A stretch of DNA of 64,000 nt from Paenibacillus antri (GCF_005765165.1 NZ_VCIW01000001.1:558001-622000), one strand, 5' to 3'. Positions 25,946-34,027 are shown, counted from the first letter of the stretch. Notes: generated by a model not told the origin, from the letters alone. Program-made: numbers and translations.

Positions 25946-28900
25946 TCATTCGAGCGCTCCCATCGCGACGAGCGCAACGTCCGCGACGTCGATCTTCCCG
26001 TCCCGATTCACGTCGTACATCGCGTCGTACGCGCCGCCGACGCGCTTCGCCACCGCCACCAAGTCGGCGAGATCGACCTTGCCGTCCCGATTGACGTCGC
26101 GGAAGTCCTTCACGATCTTCACCTGCGCCGCGATCGGCTGCTCCGGCGACACCGTCTCGCCCGTCTCGTCGGCGTCGATCTTCGCCAGCTCCGAGGCCGT
26201 CGTCAGCGTAATCGCCGAGTCGCCCTCCGTCAACGCGCGGAGCCGGATCGTCGCGATGTCGACGAGATCGCCGCTCACGGAGCGGTCGCCCGTATGCGTC
26301 GCGATCAACCGCACGACGCCCGGCGTATCGGCGTCGAGTTGGAAGAACGTCTCTTGGCCGTTCTTGAAGCCGTCGCCGATCGCCGCGTCCTCCACCGCGA
26401 AGCGCGCGGGATCGTACGTCACGACCGCTTTCGCCGCGTACAGCTCGTTCGCGTCCTCCGCTTGCACCGTCACCGGGAGGATAGCGCCTTCCTGCACCGT
26501 ATCCGTCGGAACGGCGAGGCGGAACGCGCCGGCGGCGGCGTTGTCGCCCGGGAACTTGCCGATCACGTTAAAGTGATCGTAGTACGACGTCGTCGTGTAC
26601 AGCAGCGAGACCGATGCGAACACCCGGATCGTCGCCGCGTTCGCCGGCGCCGTGCCCGTCAGCTTGATCTCCTGCCACTGATCGAGCCCCGTCGTCACGT
26701 GCTGGATCAGATCGCCGCCCGTCTGGACGCCGTTCGCGTCGTAGAAGCGCGCGAGGAAGCTGGTCCGACCGGTGTCGATGTACAGCTGCACGGACGCCGT
26801 GTACGCCTCGTTCGGCAGCACCGGAATCGGCTCGCTGCCGACGGCGATCGACTCGTTCGTCATCGTATCCGTCACTTTGAGGCTATGGCTGCCGCTGAAC
26901 GCTTGTTCTTCGCTCAGCGAGAACGAGGTGTTCGCCGAAGGCGTCAAAATATTGCTCCAGCCCGGAATCGCGCCGCCCGAGAGCGGCCGCTCGAAGCTGC
27001 CGTTGAAGACGTTCAGCGCCGGCTCCGCCGGCGGCTCGGCGCTTCGCGGCGTCACCGGAATTTTCATCAGTTTCGTCGAGCTCGCGTAATAGATGTCGTT
27101 ATCGTCGCCGATCGTAAACAGCGGCGTGTTGACACCTAACGCGTCGAATGCCAGCGTCTCCGGGTCGACGACCGTCAGCTTGCCGTACAAATCCGTATAC
27201 AGCAATCCGTCGGCGCCCCAACGGAGATGAATCGGACGCCACATGCCGTAGTCGACGACGTTCGGATAAATCTCCTTGCTCTTCACGACTTGCTGCGTAT
27301 CCGGGTTCACCGCGAAGATCGTGCCGTTCGCCGCGGCCCAGAGCAGGCCGTCCGGCCCGAACGTGAGGCCGCTGATCATCGTCGGCGCCTTGCCCGGCAG
27401 CGCCGGCGTAAACTCGGCGAGCTTCCGCTTCGTCGCCGCGTCCCACACGAACATCTTGGCCGACGCCGACGTCGGATCGGAGTCGAGTCCGCCCAAGATC
27501 GTCGTCGAACCGTAAATCTTCCCGTCCTTATGCGCCAAACCGACGATGCTTTGGTCCTGCACGACGTTGCGGAACACTTGGAACGTCTTCGCGACGGAAT
27601 CGTATTCCACCAATGCGCCGCCCAGCTTGCCGTAGTCCGGGATCGTGCCGAGATACAGCTTGCTGCCCACCGTCAGGTTTACGTACGGCCGGTCCTGCTC
27701 CTCGCCGATCGCAAACAGATGCGCCGGATTGGAAGCGTCGATCGGCTTCGAGATGTCCAGTCCGTAGATGTTCGCCTTCGGGTACGTGTTGAAGAACACT
27801 TGATTGCCGATGTGCCCGATGCTTTCCGGTTGGCCCATCGGGAACACGGTCGTTTGACCCGTTGCGGGATCGAAGATCGCCCCGGAGCCGCCCGGATAGC
27901 CGCCCATGTAGAGTCGGCCGTCGGGACCCTTTTCGAGCGAGTGAATCGGAATGGCTTGGCCCGCGACGATCGCCGGCTTCTCATAGTACTTCTCCGTCTC
28001 GATATTGAAGAAGCCGACCTTGCCGTCGAAGCGCATATTGACGAGCGTCGGTCCCGGCAGGAGCGGATCGTTCGCGATCGTCGCCCAGCCGCCGCCCTTC
28101 ATCGAGAAGTCCTGCGCCATGGCCGTATCCCGCGTCTGGAACGTCGCGAGGTCGAGCTCGACCAGCTTGTTGCCGCCCGCCGCGTTCCGCTTGAAATACG
28201 CCTTGCCGTTCATCGGCGGCGAGACGCGGTTGCCGTGGAAGCCCGGGAACTGCTCGGGACGCCACGTTTCTTGAACCGTGTCGTAGACGATCAACGTGCT
28301 GATGCCGCCGCCGCTCAAATGCGCGAACAGGTAGTCGTCCACGACGTCCAGCTGGTACACGAACGGATAATTGTCGTACGTGACGCCCGTGACGGTCGGC
28401 AGCGGAATATCCGCCTTCGCGCCCGTCGCCGGATCCAGCTTCACGAGGCCGCCCTTCGTGCCGAGCCCCGCGTACAGCGACCCGTCGTGGTACGCGAGCG
28501 AACGCACGTAGTTCGCCGTCTCGGACATGCGCCCGTAGTCGCTGAATCGCTTCGCCGCCGGATCGTACTTCCAGACGATCGCGTTCGGATACGTCCCGCC
28601 GTACACGTTGCCGGCTTCGTCGACGCTCAGACCGTAGATCGCGGTTTCGCCGGCGCGAATGAGGCCGAGCGGCTCGATCTCCTTCGTCTGCGGCGAATAC
28701 CGATACAGCCGGCCGCCGCTCGATGCGACGTAGACGTCGCCGTCCGGCGCGATGACATGGGACCAACTGTCCTTGCCTTCCGGAAGGGAAAGCGCTCTCA
28801 TCACCTCATACGTGTCGAGGTTAAGGACATAGAACTGCGCCGGCTCGCCGGCGAGCGTCGTATACATCACGTTGGCGCCGTCCTCTTGGCCGACGACGCT

Positions 28901-29068
28901 GTCGTAAATCGCGATGGACGTCGCCGATTGAATCGGCGTCGCGACTTCGACCGGCGCGCCGTATTCGGTTCCGGTGGCCGCCTTCGCCTTCGGCACGTAC
29001 AAGACGGAGAGCAGCATGGCGGCGGTCAGTATGATCGCGGAAAATCTAGAAATCCGGAATGAGTTCAT
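25946..29068 (-). CDS. Secreted beta-propeller protein with carbohydrate-binding-like, cohesin-like and dockerin modules (copy 1)
   Basis: The 1040-residue protein is exported by a signal peptide ending at YVPKAKAA. It has the same module order as its downstream paralogue: propeller (GPDGRLYMGGYPGGSGA, LFAIGEEQDRPYVN), jelly-roll (NVFNGSFERPLSGGAIPGW), cohesin-like domain (LYAAKAVVTYDPARFAVEDA) and C-terminal dockerin with DVNRDGKVDLADL and DVNRDGKIDVADV. The Asp/Asn positions needed for calcium are intact in both loops. The start has AAAGGAG seven bases upstream and lies 13 bp after the small cohesin gene. The shared architecture points to duplication within the operon. Confidence 0.88.
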   Translation of the reverse strand: MNSFRISRFSAIILTAAMLLSVLYVPKAKAATGTEYGAPVEVATPIQSATSIAIYDSVVGQEDGANVMYTTLAGEPAQFYVLNLDTYEVMRALSLPEGKDSWSHVIAPDGDVYVASSGGRLYRYSPQTKEIEPLGLIRAGETAIYGLSVDEAGNVYGGTYPNAIVWKYDPAAKRFSDYGRMSETANYVRSLAYHDGSLYAGLGTKGGLVKLDPATGAKADIPLPTVTGVTYDNYPFVYQLDVVDDYLFAHLSGGGISTLIVYDTVQETWRPEQFPGFHGNRVSPPMNGKAYFKRNAAGGNKLVELDLATFQTRDTAMAQDFSMKGGGWATIANDPLLPGPTLVNMRFDGKVGFFNIETEKYYEKPAIVAGQAIPIHSLEKGPDGRLYMGGYPGGSGAIFDPATGQTTVFPMGQPESIGHIGNQVFFNTYPKANIYGLDISKPIDASNPAHLFAIGEEQDRPYVNLTVGSKLYLGTIPDYGKLGGALVEYDSVAKTFQVFRNVVQDQSIVGLAHKDGKIYGSTTILGGLDSDPTSASAKMFVWDAATKRKLAEFTPALPGKAPTMISGLTFGPDGLLWAAANGTIFAVNPDTQQVVKSKEIYPNVVDYGMWRPIHLRWGADGLLYTDLYGKLTVVDPETLAFDALGVNTPLFTIGDDNDIYYASSTKLMKIPVTPRSAEPPAEPALNVFNGSFERPLSGGAIPGWSNILTPSANTSFSLSEEQAFSGSHSLKVTDTMTNESIAVGSEPIPVLPNEAYTASVQLYIDTGRTSFLARFYDANGVQTGGDLIQHVTTGLDQWQEIKLTGTAPANAATIRVFASVSLLYTTTSYYDHFNVIGKFPGDNAAAGAFRLAVPTDTVQEGAILPVTVQAEDANELYAAKAVVTYDPARFAVEDAAIGDGFKNGQETFFQLDADTPGVVRLIATHTGDRSVSGDLVDIATIRLRALTEGDSAITLTTASELAKIDADETGETVSPEQPIAAQVKIVKDFRDVNRDGKVDLADLVAVAKRVGGAYDAMYDVNRDGKIDVADVALVAMGALE

Positions 29069-29081
29069 CGTCGCGCTCCTT

Positions 29082-29660
29082 TCATTTTCCATTCCCTTTG
29101 CCGTTTCCATTGCCGTTTCCATTTCCGTTGCCGCCTTGTTTCACTTCGATCGTCAGCGGCTCCGACGCTTGCAGCGCGACCGGCACGAGATCGTTGTACC
29201 CGGCCTCGTTCGCGTACGTCTCGGTGGACACGCCCTTCAAGCTCCGCAGCTCGATTCGCGCGTCTCCTTCCTCCTTCGCTTCGAAGACGAACGTCATCAA
29301 TGGAACCCGAGCCTTGTAGCCGATGTCCGCCATCTTCTTACGAAGCAGCGGATAAATCGGGGTTTCCCCTTCCTCGCAAGATTCGCATCCATTCTGAAAA
29401 TGACTATACGCATCCGACGCCTTGCTCGACAGAAGCTCCAGCTTCTCGGGATCGTACGACAACGCGAACTGCACGCCGTACAAGTCTGTGACGCGCTTGA
29501 CCGCGACCGTCACCGTCACGGCGTCCCCCGCCTTGACCTTGTCCTTCGACGCCGTCAGCACCGCCTCCGCCGTCTCGGCGCGAGCCGAGGCGACGGCAGC
29601 GAACAGCGCGAGGCCGATCGCGATCCAGAGAAGCAGCGCGGGCCATGCCTTCTTCGCCAA
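29082..29660 (-). CDS. Small secreted cohesin-domain protein with Gly/Asn-rich tail
   Basis: I chose a TTG start preceded by AAAGGAGGG at ideal spacing, giving 192 residues; an in-frame upstream extension to 29810 has no binding site. A signal peptide (KKAWPALLLWIAIGLALFAA, cleavage near ASARA) precedes a single cohesin-like sandwich with LYGVQFALSYDPEKLELL. An unusual Cys-x-x-Cys insert (NGCESCEEGE) lies mid-domain. The C-terminus is a low-complexity Gly/Asn/Lys tail that may interact with the wall. It has no dockerin, so it could cap or anchor dockerin partners encoded directly downstream. Confidence 0.82.
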   Translation of the reverse strand: MAKKAWPALLLWIAIGLALFAAVASARAETAEAVLTASKDKVKAGDAVTVTVAVKRVTDLYGVQFALSYDPEKLELLSSKASDAYSHFQNGCESCEEGETPIYPLLRKKMADIGYKARVPLMTFVFEAKEEGDARIELRSLKGVSTETYANEAGYNDLVPVALQASEPLTIEVKQGGNGNGNGNGNGKGNGK

Positions 29661-29787
29661 AAAAATCCCTCCTTTCCTCTTCGCTTGTCCGTTCGAAGCC
29701 ATTCCCGTCGATCGATATTGCTTCCTTTGCCCACCTCCTATGGTTCTCTTCTGGTACACAACATATGGGACGACTTGCCACAAAATC

Positions 29788-29869
29788 ATTAATCCCATAA
29801 ATTGGTTCATATCTGGTTCATATTTATATTACGAACCATCGCAAACGCAGTCAATAACCTGGGATTAAT
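29788..29869. promoter_or_regulatory. Operator array: 10-bp inverted repeat flanking the promoter plus TGGTTCAT sites
   Basis: ATTAATCCCA (29788-29797) and its exact reverse complement TGGGATTAAT (29860-29869) bracket the promoter. Within it TGGTTCAT occurs at 29803-29810 and 29814-29821, and an inverted partner ACGAACCA at 29831-29838 overlaps the -10 box. This is a plausible looping or cooperative repressor site. Confidence 0.55.
29826..29854 (-). promoter_or_regulatory. Strong sigma-A promoter of the cohesin/dockerin operon
   Basis: TTGACT (-35, 29849-29854) and TAATAT (-10, 29826-29831) are exactly 17 bp apart on the minus strand. Transcription would start near 29819. Confidence 0.8.
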
Positions 29870-29975
29870 AGACTTATTAAGGATAAAAGGAAAAATATGG
29901 CGAATGGGGTCGATATTTCGTACCGCTTGTCGAAGCGGGGAGGGGGAGGCTATCAGGGGAGACGAGCCGCTGGAG

Positions 29976-30593
29976 TCAGCGGCCGTCCGGTACATGTCCG
30001 GAGAGGACGAATTCGAATTGGCGCCGCAATTCGTTCAGCATCTCCGGGTACGATCTTGCATCGTCCATGAGGAAGACGGAGTACGCCGCGAGCGTCAGCC
30101 CGCAGACGCACTCCGTCGCGAGCGCGGCGTCGAACGTACGCAGCTCGGCGGGGAGGGCCTCCTTCCGCTTCGCGAAGAACGCCCCGATCCGGTCCGCGAG
30201 CCGCCGATCGAACGCCGTCAAGCCGGCGATCTCCTTCGGGCGCCCGCCGTAAAACAGCGACATAAACTCCCGCTGAAGCGGCTTCTCCATCTCCGCGAGC
30301 CCTCGTAAATTCGCGTCGACGATGGCCGCCGCCGCCGCCGCCCAACCGGCAGGGTCCTGCCCCGGCGGCGACGCGGGCGTCTCCGGGAGCTCGGACGGAG
30401 GCGGCAGCATCGCCGCGAGGAACAGCTCCGCCTTCGTCGGGAAGTAGTTGAACAGCGTCCCTTCCGCGATGCCGACCGCCTTCGCGACGTCCGACGTTTT
30501 CGCGGCCGCGTATCCCCGCTCGGCGAAGGCCGACCGCGCCGCCGCCAGCAGTCTCGTTTTCGTCTCTTCCTTTTTCTTCTCGCGTAAGCTCAT
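29976..30593 (-). CDS. TetR-family transcriptional regulator
   Basis: The 205-residue protein has an N-terminal TetR helix-turn-helix, TSDVAKAVGIAEGTLFNYF, preceded by a basic stretch, and a helical ligand-binding C-terminal domain. Its ATG overlaps the stop of the membrane-protein gene by 4 bp (ATGA), so it is the second gene of a two-gene operon. Two tandem palindromes in front of that operon are its likely operators, implying autoregulation. Ligand unknown. Confidence 0.9.
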   Translation of the reverse strand: MSLREKKKEETKTRLLAAARSAFAERGYAAAKTSDVAKAVGIAEGTLFNYFPTKAELFLAAMLPPPSELPETPASPPGQDPAGWAAAAAAIVDANLRGLAEMEKPLQREFMSLFYGGRPKEIAGLTAFDRRLADRIGAFFAKRKEALPAELRTFDAALATECVCGLTLAAYSVFLMDDARSYPEMLNELRRQFEFVLSGHVPDGR

Positions 30594-31195
30594 GCCGGTC
30601 GATAAGGCTCCTCTCTCACCATGTGTCCGTATACGATCTTTATAAACAGCAGCGGCGCCAGCCACTCGAAGCCCGGAACGGGGGCGATGCCGTAGAAGTT
30701 AATCAGCGTCGCCAGCAGAATCGCCAGGAACGACGCCGGCCGCTGCAAGTAGAGCGGCGTCCGCAGGACGACGGCGACCGAAAGCATCAGCAGCGCATAC
30801 CAGACAAGGCCGTACGTCGCCCATCGATCCGCATCGAACAGCAGCGCGACTAGAATCGTATGCACGTGCGCCGAGCCGAACCGTACGGGATGCTTCAATA
30901 CGACGCCCAGCTTTCCTTCGCTCTGCTTCGGCGGCGTATGATAGAACCGCTTGCACGAATTCAGCGCGTTCGAGACGAGTCCGCCGCCGACGTCGAAGGC
31001 GAGCGCCAGCGCGACCGCCAGCTGCAGCCAGCTCCACCCGTAATCTCGGGTCGATGCTAATAAAAGCACGACGACCGGAACGATGCAGGCCGAGCCGAGC
31101 GCCAGCGTCCGCTCCGCGCGGGTCGCCCCCGTCCCGGAAGAAAAGTCCGGCTTTCCTTCGTATTCCCATTCGATGCGCGACGGCGCATTACGCAT
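30590..31195 (-). CDS. Polytopic membrane protein, unknown function, coupled to TetR
   Basis: The 201-residue protein has about five hydrophobic helices after a 35-residue hydrophilic start. Conserved-looking elements include ALAFDVGGGLVSNALNSCKR and HVHTILVALLFDA, with several His/Asp residues near membrane boundaries. I do not recognise the family by name. The chosen ATG has GGGAGGG seven bases upstream. Coupling to a TetR regulator suggests an inducible transport, efflux or membrane-modifying role. Confidence 0.82.
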   Translation of the reverse strand: MRNAPSRIEWEYEGKPDFSSGTGATRAERTLALGSACIVPVVVLLLASTRDYGWSWLQLAVALALAFDVGGGLVSNALNSCKRFYHTPPKQSEGKLGVVLKHPVRFGSAHVHTILVALLFDADRWATYGLVWYALLMLSVAVVLRTPLYLQRPASFLAILLATLINFYGIAPVPGFEWLAPLLFIKIVYGHMVREEPYRPA

Positions 31196-31217
31196 CCGCA
31201 ATCCCTCCCGAAAATAA

Positions 31218-31247
31218 ATGAGTTCACTCATTTATGAGTATACTCAT
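31218..31247. promoter_or_regulatory. Two tandem palindromic operators ATGAGT-NN-ACTCAT
   Basis: ATGAGTTCACTCAT (31218-31231) and ATGAGTATACTCAT (31234-31247) are perfect 14-bp palindromes whose centres are 16 bp apart, directly upstream of the membrane-protein/TetR operon. A TATACT -10-like box sits inside the distal one. This is the classic layout of a TetR autoregulatory site. Confidence 0.72.
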
Positions 31248-31273
31248 TTTCAAGGCAGCCATCTACCCCCGCC

Positions 31274-31303
31274 TTGCCGGGACGACCCGTCAAGGGATAC
31301 AAT
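31274..31303 (+). promoter_or_regulatory. Possible plus-strand promoter
   Basis: TTGCCG (31274-31279) and TACAAT (31298-31303) are 18 bp apart, followed about 20 bp later by AGGAGG and an ATG at 31337. It would drive the doubtful small frame described at 31337. Confidence 0.4.
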
Positions 31304-31336
31304 AAAGTTCGAATACCAATTAGGAGGCAGTCCCAT

Positions 31337-31729
31337 ATGAAGAAGCAGATCCAACTGGACCCGCATCGCGGCCAATGGCGCCGCAAACCGATCACGCAAG
31401 TACAACCTAATAAGAAAAAGGAACAGCGCCGCACGTTTTGCCGAAAGAGAGGCAATGACGACGGCGCTGTTCGTTTGTTTCGGGAAATGCCCGTGTACCC
31501 GGCTCTTAGGGAACACGATGTTGATGTTCCCTACCTAACTCACATACGACCCGCGCCTCCCGTCCCGCCGGATCCCCGCTTGATTCATCCCGCTTCCAAT
31601 TCGTCGGACAACGTCTCCCAATGCGCTTCGATCCAATGCATCTCCTCGATGAACCGCCCCAAGAGCTGTCGCAGCTCGCTCTGGACGCGAATTTCGGTCC
31701 GGTACCACCAAGCGGATTCGATCAAATAA
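31337..31729 (+). other. Doubtful small frame with good promoter and ribosome binding site, running into a terminator
   Basis: An ATG preceded by TTAGGAGGCAGTCCCAT opens a frame beginning MKKQIQLDPHRGQWRRKPIT, very basic for its first 30 residues. After about 28 codons it enters a strong bidirectional terminator stem and then runs antisense through the end of the phosphotransferase gene with unconvincing composition. It may be a leader peptide, a decayed gene whose original stop was lost, or a chance match. The region 31248-31584 otherwise holds only the terminator. Confidence 0.3.
31420..31482. terminator. Bidirectional terminator
   Basis: GGAACAGCGCCG and CGGCGCTGTTC pair around a 30-nt loop that has its own TTGCC/GGCAA stem. 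The minus-strand tail CTTTTTCTT suits the phosphotransferase gene; the plus-strand tail is CGTTTGTTT. Confidence 0.65.
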
Positions 31730-32583
31730 ATCATGCGCATCGCGCGGGAGAGCATGCCGAACGGCGCCGCCGTCCATTCGCGATACCCTTCCAGGAACGC
31801 CCGAACGGCGTCCGTCCGCATCCGCCCGTCAGACAACGCGCCGGACAGCACCGCCCGGGCCGCGTCGATCTCCGGATAGGCGAACGTCATCCGGTCGAAA
31901 TCGACGATGCCGGCGAGCTTCGGTCCCCGGAACAATAGGTTATCCGTCCATAAATCCCAATGCAGCCAGCCGACCGGCGCCTCGTCGAACGAGCGGAAAT
32001 CCAACCGTTCCACGACGGACCGGGACCGACTCAGCCACTCCAGCACCGTCTCGTCTCCCGCCGCCGCCGCGTTCTCTCGATTCGACTCCCACGAAATCAA
32101 GTAAGCTTGCTTGTCCGGCGTCCAGACCGGCCGCTCGAGCGGCGGTTCGGACCGCAGCCACGCGTGCATTCGCCCGGCCGCGAGGCCGAGCTCGTACATC
32201 TGGGCTTCGCTCATGCACCCGGCCCGCACGGTGGCGCCGTCCGTCCAATCGTGCACCGCGAAGAGCAGGCCGGACGAGGTTTCCTGCAGAAGCCGTCCCT
32301 CGTGCGCATGTACCGCCGGGCACGCTCCCTCGGCTTCGTGCAGGCCGCGCTGCAGCCGCAGCGTCGTCTCGATCGCGCTTCTCCGCTCGGGCCGCTCGTG
32401 CAGCTTGTACCGGTCCGGGTGGTACACCTTCACGAACAGCGGACCTTCGCTCGTCTCGGCTTTCCATTTGGCGTTGAGCCAGCCCGAATCGATCTCCGTC
32501 AGCTCCGTCCCCGTTCGGCCGAAGCGCCGCTTCAGCTCTGCGGTTATCTCCTCGGCCCACCTACGCTTCGTCGCTTCCGTCAT
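31585..32583 (-). CDS. Aminoglycoside phosphotransferase (APH)-fold kinase
   Basis: The 332-residue protein has an APH/choline-kinase-type fold. The catalytic loop is HWDLWTDNLLF, with Asp as base and Asn for metal; the usual HGD is HWD here. GIVDFDR supplies the metal-binding Asp. An N-terminal nucleotide lobe includes GPLFVKVYH with the ATP-binding Lys. Substrates in this family include antibiotics, homoserine, fructosamines and spore-coat components, so none is assigned. It overlaps the upstream P-loop gene by 23 bp and is cotranscribed. Confidence 0.87.
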   Translation of the reverse strand: MTEATKRRWAEEITAELKRRFGRTGTELTEIDSGWLNAKWKAETSEGPLFVKVYHPDRYKLHERPERRSAIETTLRLQRGLHEAEGACPAVHAHEGRLLQETSSGLLFAVHDWTDGATVRAGCMSEAQMYELGLAAGRMHAWLRSEPPLERPVWTPDKQAYLISWESNRENAAAAGDETVLEWLSRSRSVVERLDFRSFDEAPVGWLHWDLWTDNLLFRGPKLAGIVDFDRMTFAYPEIDAARAVLSGALSDGRMRTDAVRAFLEGYREWTAAPFGMLSRAMRMIYLIESAWWYRTEIRVQSELRQLLGRFIEEMHWIEAHWETLSDELEAG

Positions 32584-33052
32584 CGGATGAGCTCCCCTCC
32601 AATTCCTCCGGCGTCGGGGGCTCGAACAACGGAATCCATGACTTCAACATCGCCTCGGGCAAGGCGAACGTAGCCGGAGGAAGCGCGGCGTTCCTCGCCG
32701 CCAGACGCGCCAACAGCGTCTCCTCGGACGCCTCGGCGTAATGGATGCGGAAGTCCGCTCCCAACGCCGCCGCGCGCTGCCGCATCTCGTCGCGCTGCGC
32801 GCGCGCCCAAAACCCGAAGTCCAAGATAACGTCCACGCCCAGCGCCAAGACGCGCTCCGCGACGTTCCACTGCAGCGCCTCGACCGTATCGTGCCTGGCG
32901 TCGTGGTCCAAGTCGTCGAGATCTTGGCCGAACAAGCGCGTGTGCCATTCGTCGGGCGTGAGGCGAAGCGCCGAGTAGGTACGTTCCAGCCGCCGCGCCA
33001 GCGTCGTCTTCCCGCTGCACGGAAGCCCGACCATAAGATGCAAAGTCGCCAT
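32561..33052 (-). CDS. P-loop ATP-binding protein, predicted small-molecule kinase (AAA_33 type)
   Basis: The 163-residue protein begins with Walker A motif GLPCSGKTTLARRL (residues 9-22). RLTPDEWHTRLFG follows, then DVILDFGFWARAQRDEMR, a signature of the zeta-toxin/AAA_33-like kinases. A lid-like Arg-rich region (LLARLAARNAAL) follows. The C-terminus is acidic and overlaps the start of the APH-type gene, so both may act on the same compound. The substrate is unknown. Confidence 0.87.
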   Translation of the reverse strand: MATLHLMVGLPCSGKTTLARRLERTYSALRLTPDEWHTRLFGQDLDDLDHDARHDTVEALQWNVAERVLALGVDVILDFGFWARAQRDEMRQRAAALGADFRIHYAEASEETLLARLAARNAALPPATFALPEAMLKSWIPLFEPPTPEELEGSSSDDGSDEA

Positions 33053-33078
33053 CGTCCAATCGCCCCCTCGGATTTACG

Positions 33079-33546
33079 CTACTCTTTCACATGGGCGTCC
33101 GGCGCTTTGTCCCCCACCAAGTTCAAGACGACGCCATGCTCCAGCAGCGCCTTCAGCCCGCAAAGCACCATCGTGTATCCGCCCATGGAATCGATCGCTT
33201 GGTTCGCGATCTCGTCCCCGTTCCCCGTAAATCCCGAATTCATAATCGTGACGAACGTTTCCCGCTCCGACCGCGGCGCGAACGTCCACTCGGTCGTCGT
33301 GCCGTCCGCCGATTCGATCAGGATGCGCCGATTCGGCTCGAGCGCCTTCACCAGAACGTCGTCCCCGACGCCGTACATCTCCCAATCCCACCGAACGCGC
33401 TTGCCTTCTTCCAGTCTCCCGCTGCTTTTCGTGAACCAGAACTTGGTCGTGACGTTCGGATCGACGAACGCCTCGAACACCTCTTCCGCCGGCTTTCGAA
33501 TCAACATCTCCGCCTTCGCGACGGGGTCTTGAATGAGAATAATCAT
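33079..33546 (-). CDS. SRPBCC/AHSA1-family protein
   Basis: The 155-residue protein has the START-like fold of the AHSA1 (activator of Hsp90 ATPase-like) family, recognised by IRKPAEEVFEAFVDPNVTTK near the N-terminus and GGYTMVLCGLKALLEHG at the C-terminal helix. Members bind hydrophobic ligands; the specific role here is unknown. AGGAG precedes the ATG, and the YnfA-like gene lies 18 bp upstream on the same strand. Confidence 0.9.
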   Translation of the reverse strand: MIILIQDPVAKAEMLIRKPAEEVFEAFVDPNVTTKFWFTKSSGRLEEGKRVRWDWEMYGVGDDVLVKALEPNRRILIESADGTTTEWTFAPRSERETFVTIMNSGFTGNGDEIANQAIDSMGGYTMVLCGLKALLEHGVVLNLVGDKAPDAHVKE

Positions 33547-33564
33547 AATCCATTCTCCTTTCGT

Positions 33565-33915
33565 TTATGAGGACCGAGGAGCCCACAGCATGACGGACAC
33601 CCCGACGATACATATCGCCGCGCCGATCCAATCGTACAGGTCCGGCGTCTTCTTGTCGATCAACCACCCCCACAACACCGCTGCCACGATGAAAACGCCG
33701 CCGTACGCCGCATACACGCGCCCGAAGCTCGGAAAGCTCTGGAACGTCGGGAGCACCCCGTATCCGATCAACACGATGCTGCCTAAGACGCCGTACCATA
33801 CCGGCTTGGCTTCTCGCAGCCACAGCCACACCAAGTAGCCGCCGCCGATCTCGGCCAACCCGGCCGCCAGGAACAACCCGATCGCCGTTATCGCCGCTCC
33901 CCCCTTTCGACGCAC
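33565..33915 (-). CDS. ynfA: YnfA/UPF0060 family small membrane protein
   Basis: The product of about 116 residues has four predicted helices and the family signatures [17 protein letters not shown] and [23 protein letters not shown]0060 proteins resemble small multidrug transporters. The start is uncertain. A GTG at 33915 has poor spacing to AGGAA, while the best ribosome binding site (GGGGGGAGC) would place initiation at an ATA codon beginning ITAIGLFL, exactly where family members usually start. I give the GTG as the conservative choice. Confidence 0.88.
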   Translation of the reverse strand: MRRKGGAAITAIGLFLAAGLAEIGGGYLVWLWLREAKPVWYGVLGSIVLIGYGVLPTFQSFPSFGRVYAAYGGVFIVAAVLWGWLIDKKTPDLYDWIGAAICIVGVSVMLWAPRSS

Positions 33916-33956
33916 TTCCTAATACCAAAATACCCCATATCGCCGCCGGTAGCAAA

Positions 33957-33999
33957 GCAAAAAAACAGCCGCCGCTTGTCCGTCAGGACCGGCGGGGCT
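33957..33999 (-). terminator. Terminator of the Fe/phosphonate-type ABC transporter operon
   Basis: On the minus strand AGCCCCGCCG and CGGCGGCT pair with an inner GTCC/GGAC hairpin and are followed by GTTTTTTTGC. It lies about 30 bp after the permease stop. Confidence 0.75.
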
Positions 34000-34027
34000 G
34001 CTCGCTCTCTTATATAACGAATCGAAA

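Larger units (their letters stand above)
29661..29975. other. Leader and control region of the cohesin/dockerin operon
   Basis: This AT-rich stretch holds the promoter, its operators and a predicted 5' leader of about 160 nt. The leader contains an isolated AGGAGGTGGGC without a nearby start codon and a possible GAAGC/GCTTC stem. No riboswitch family was recognised and no gene is supported. Confidence 0.6.

Noticed and set aside
29661-29819. Riboswitch in the leader of the cohesin operon
   Set aside because: The leader is about 160 nt with a minor GAAGC/GCTTC stem, but I could not match the conserved cores of cyclic-di-GMP, SAM or other known classes.
31250-31516. An 88-codon hydrophobic minus-strand frame
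   Set aside because: It crosses the bidirectional terminator and lacks a ribosome binding site; hydrophobicity arises from the A/T-rich terminator sequence.
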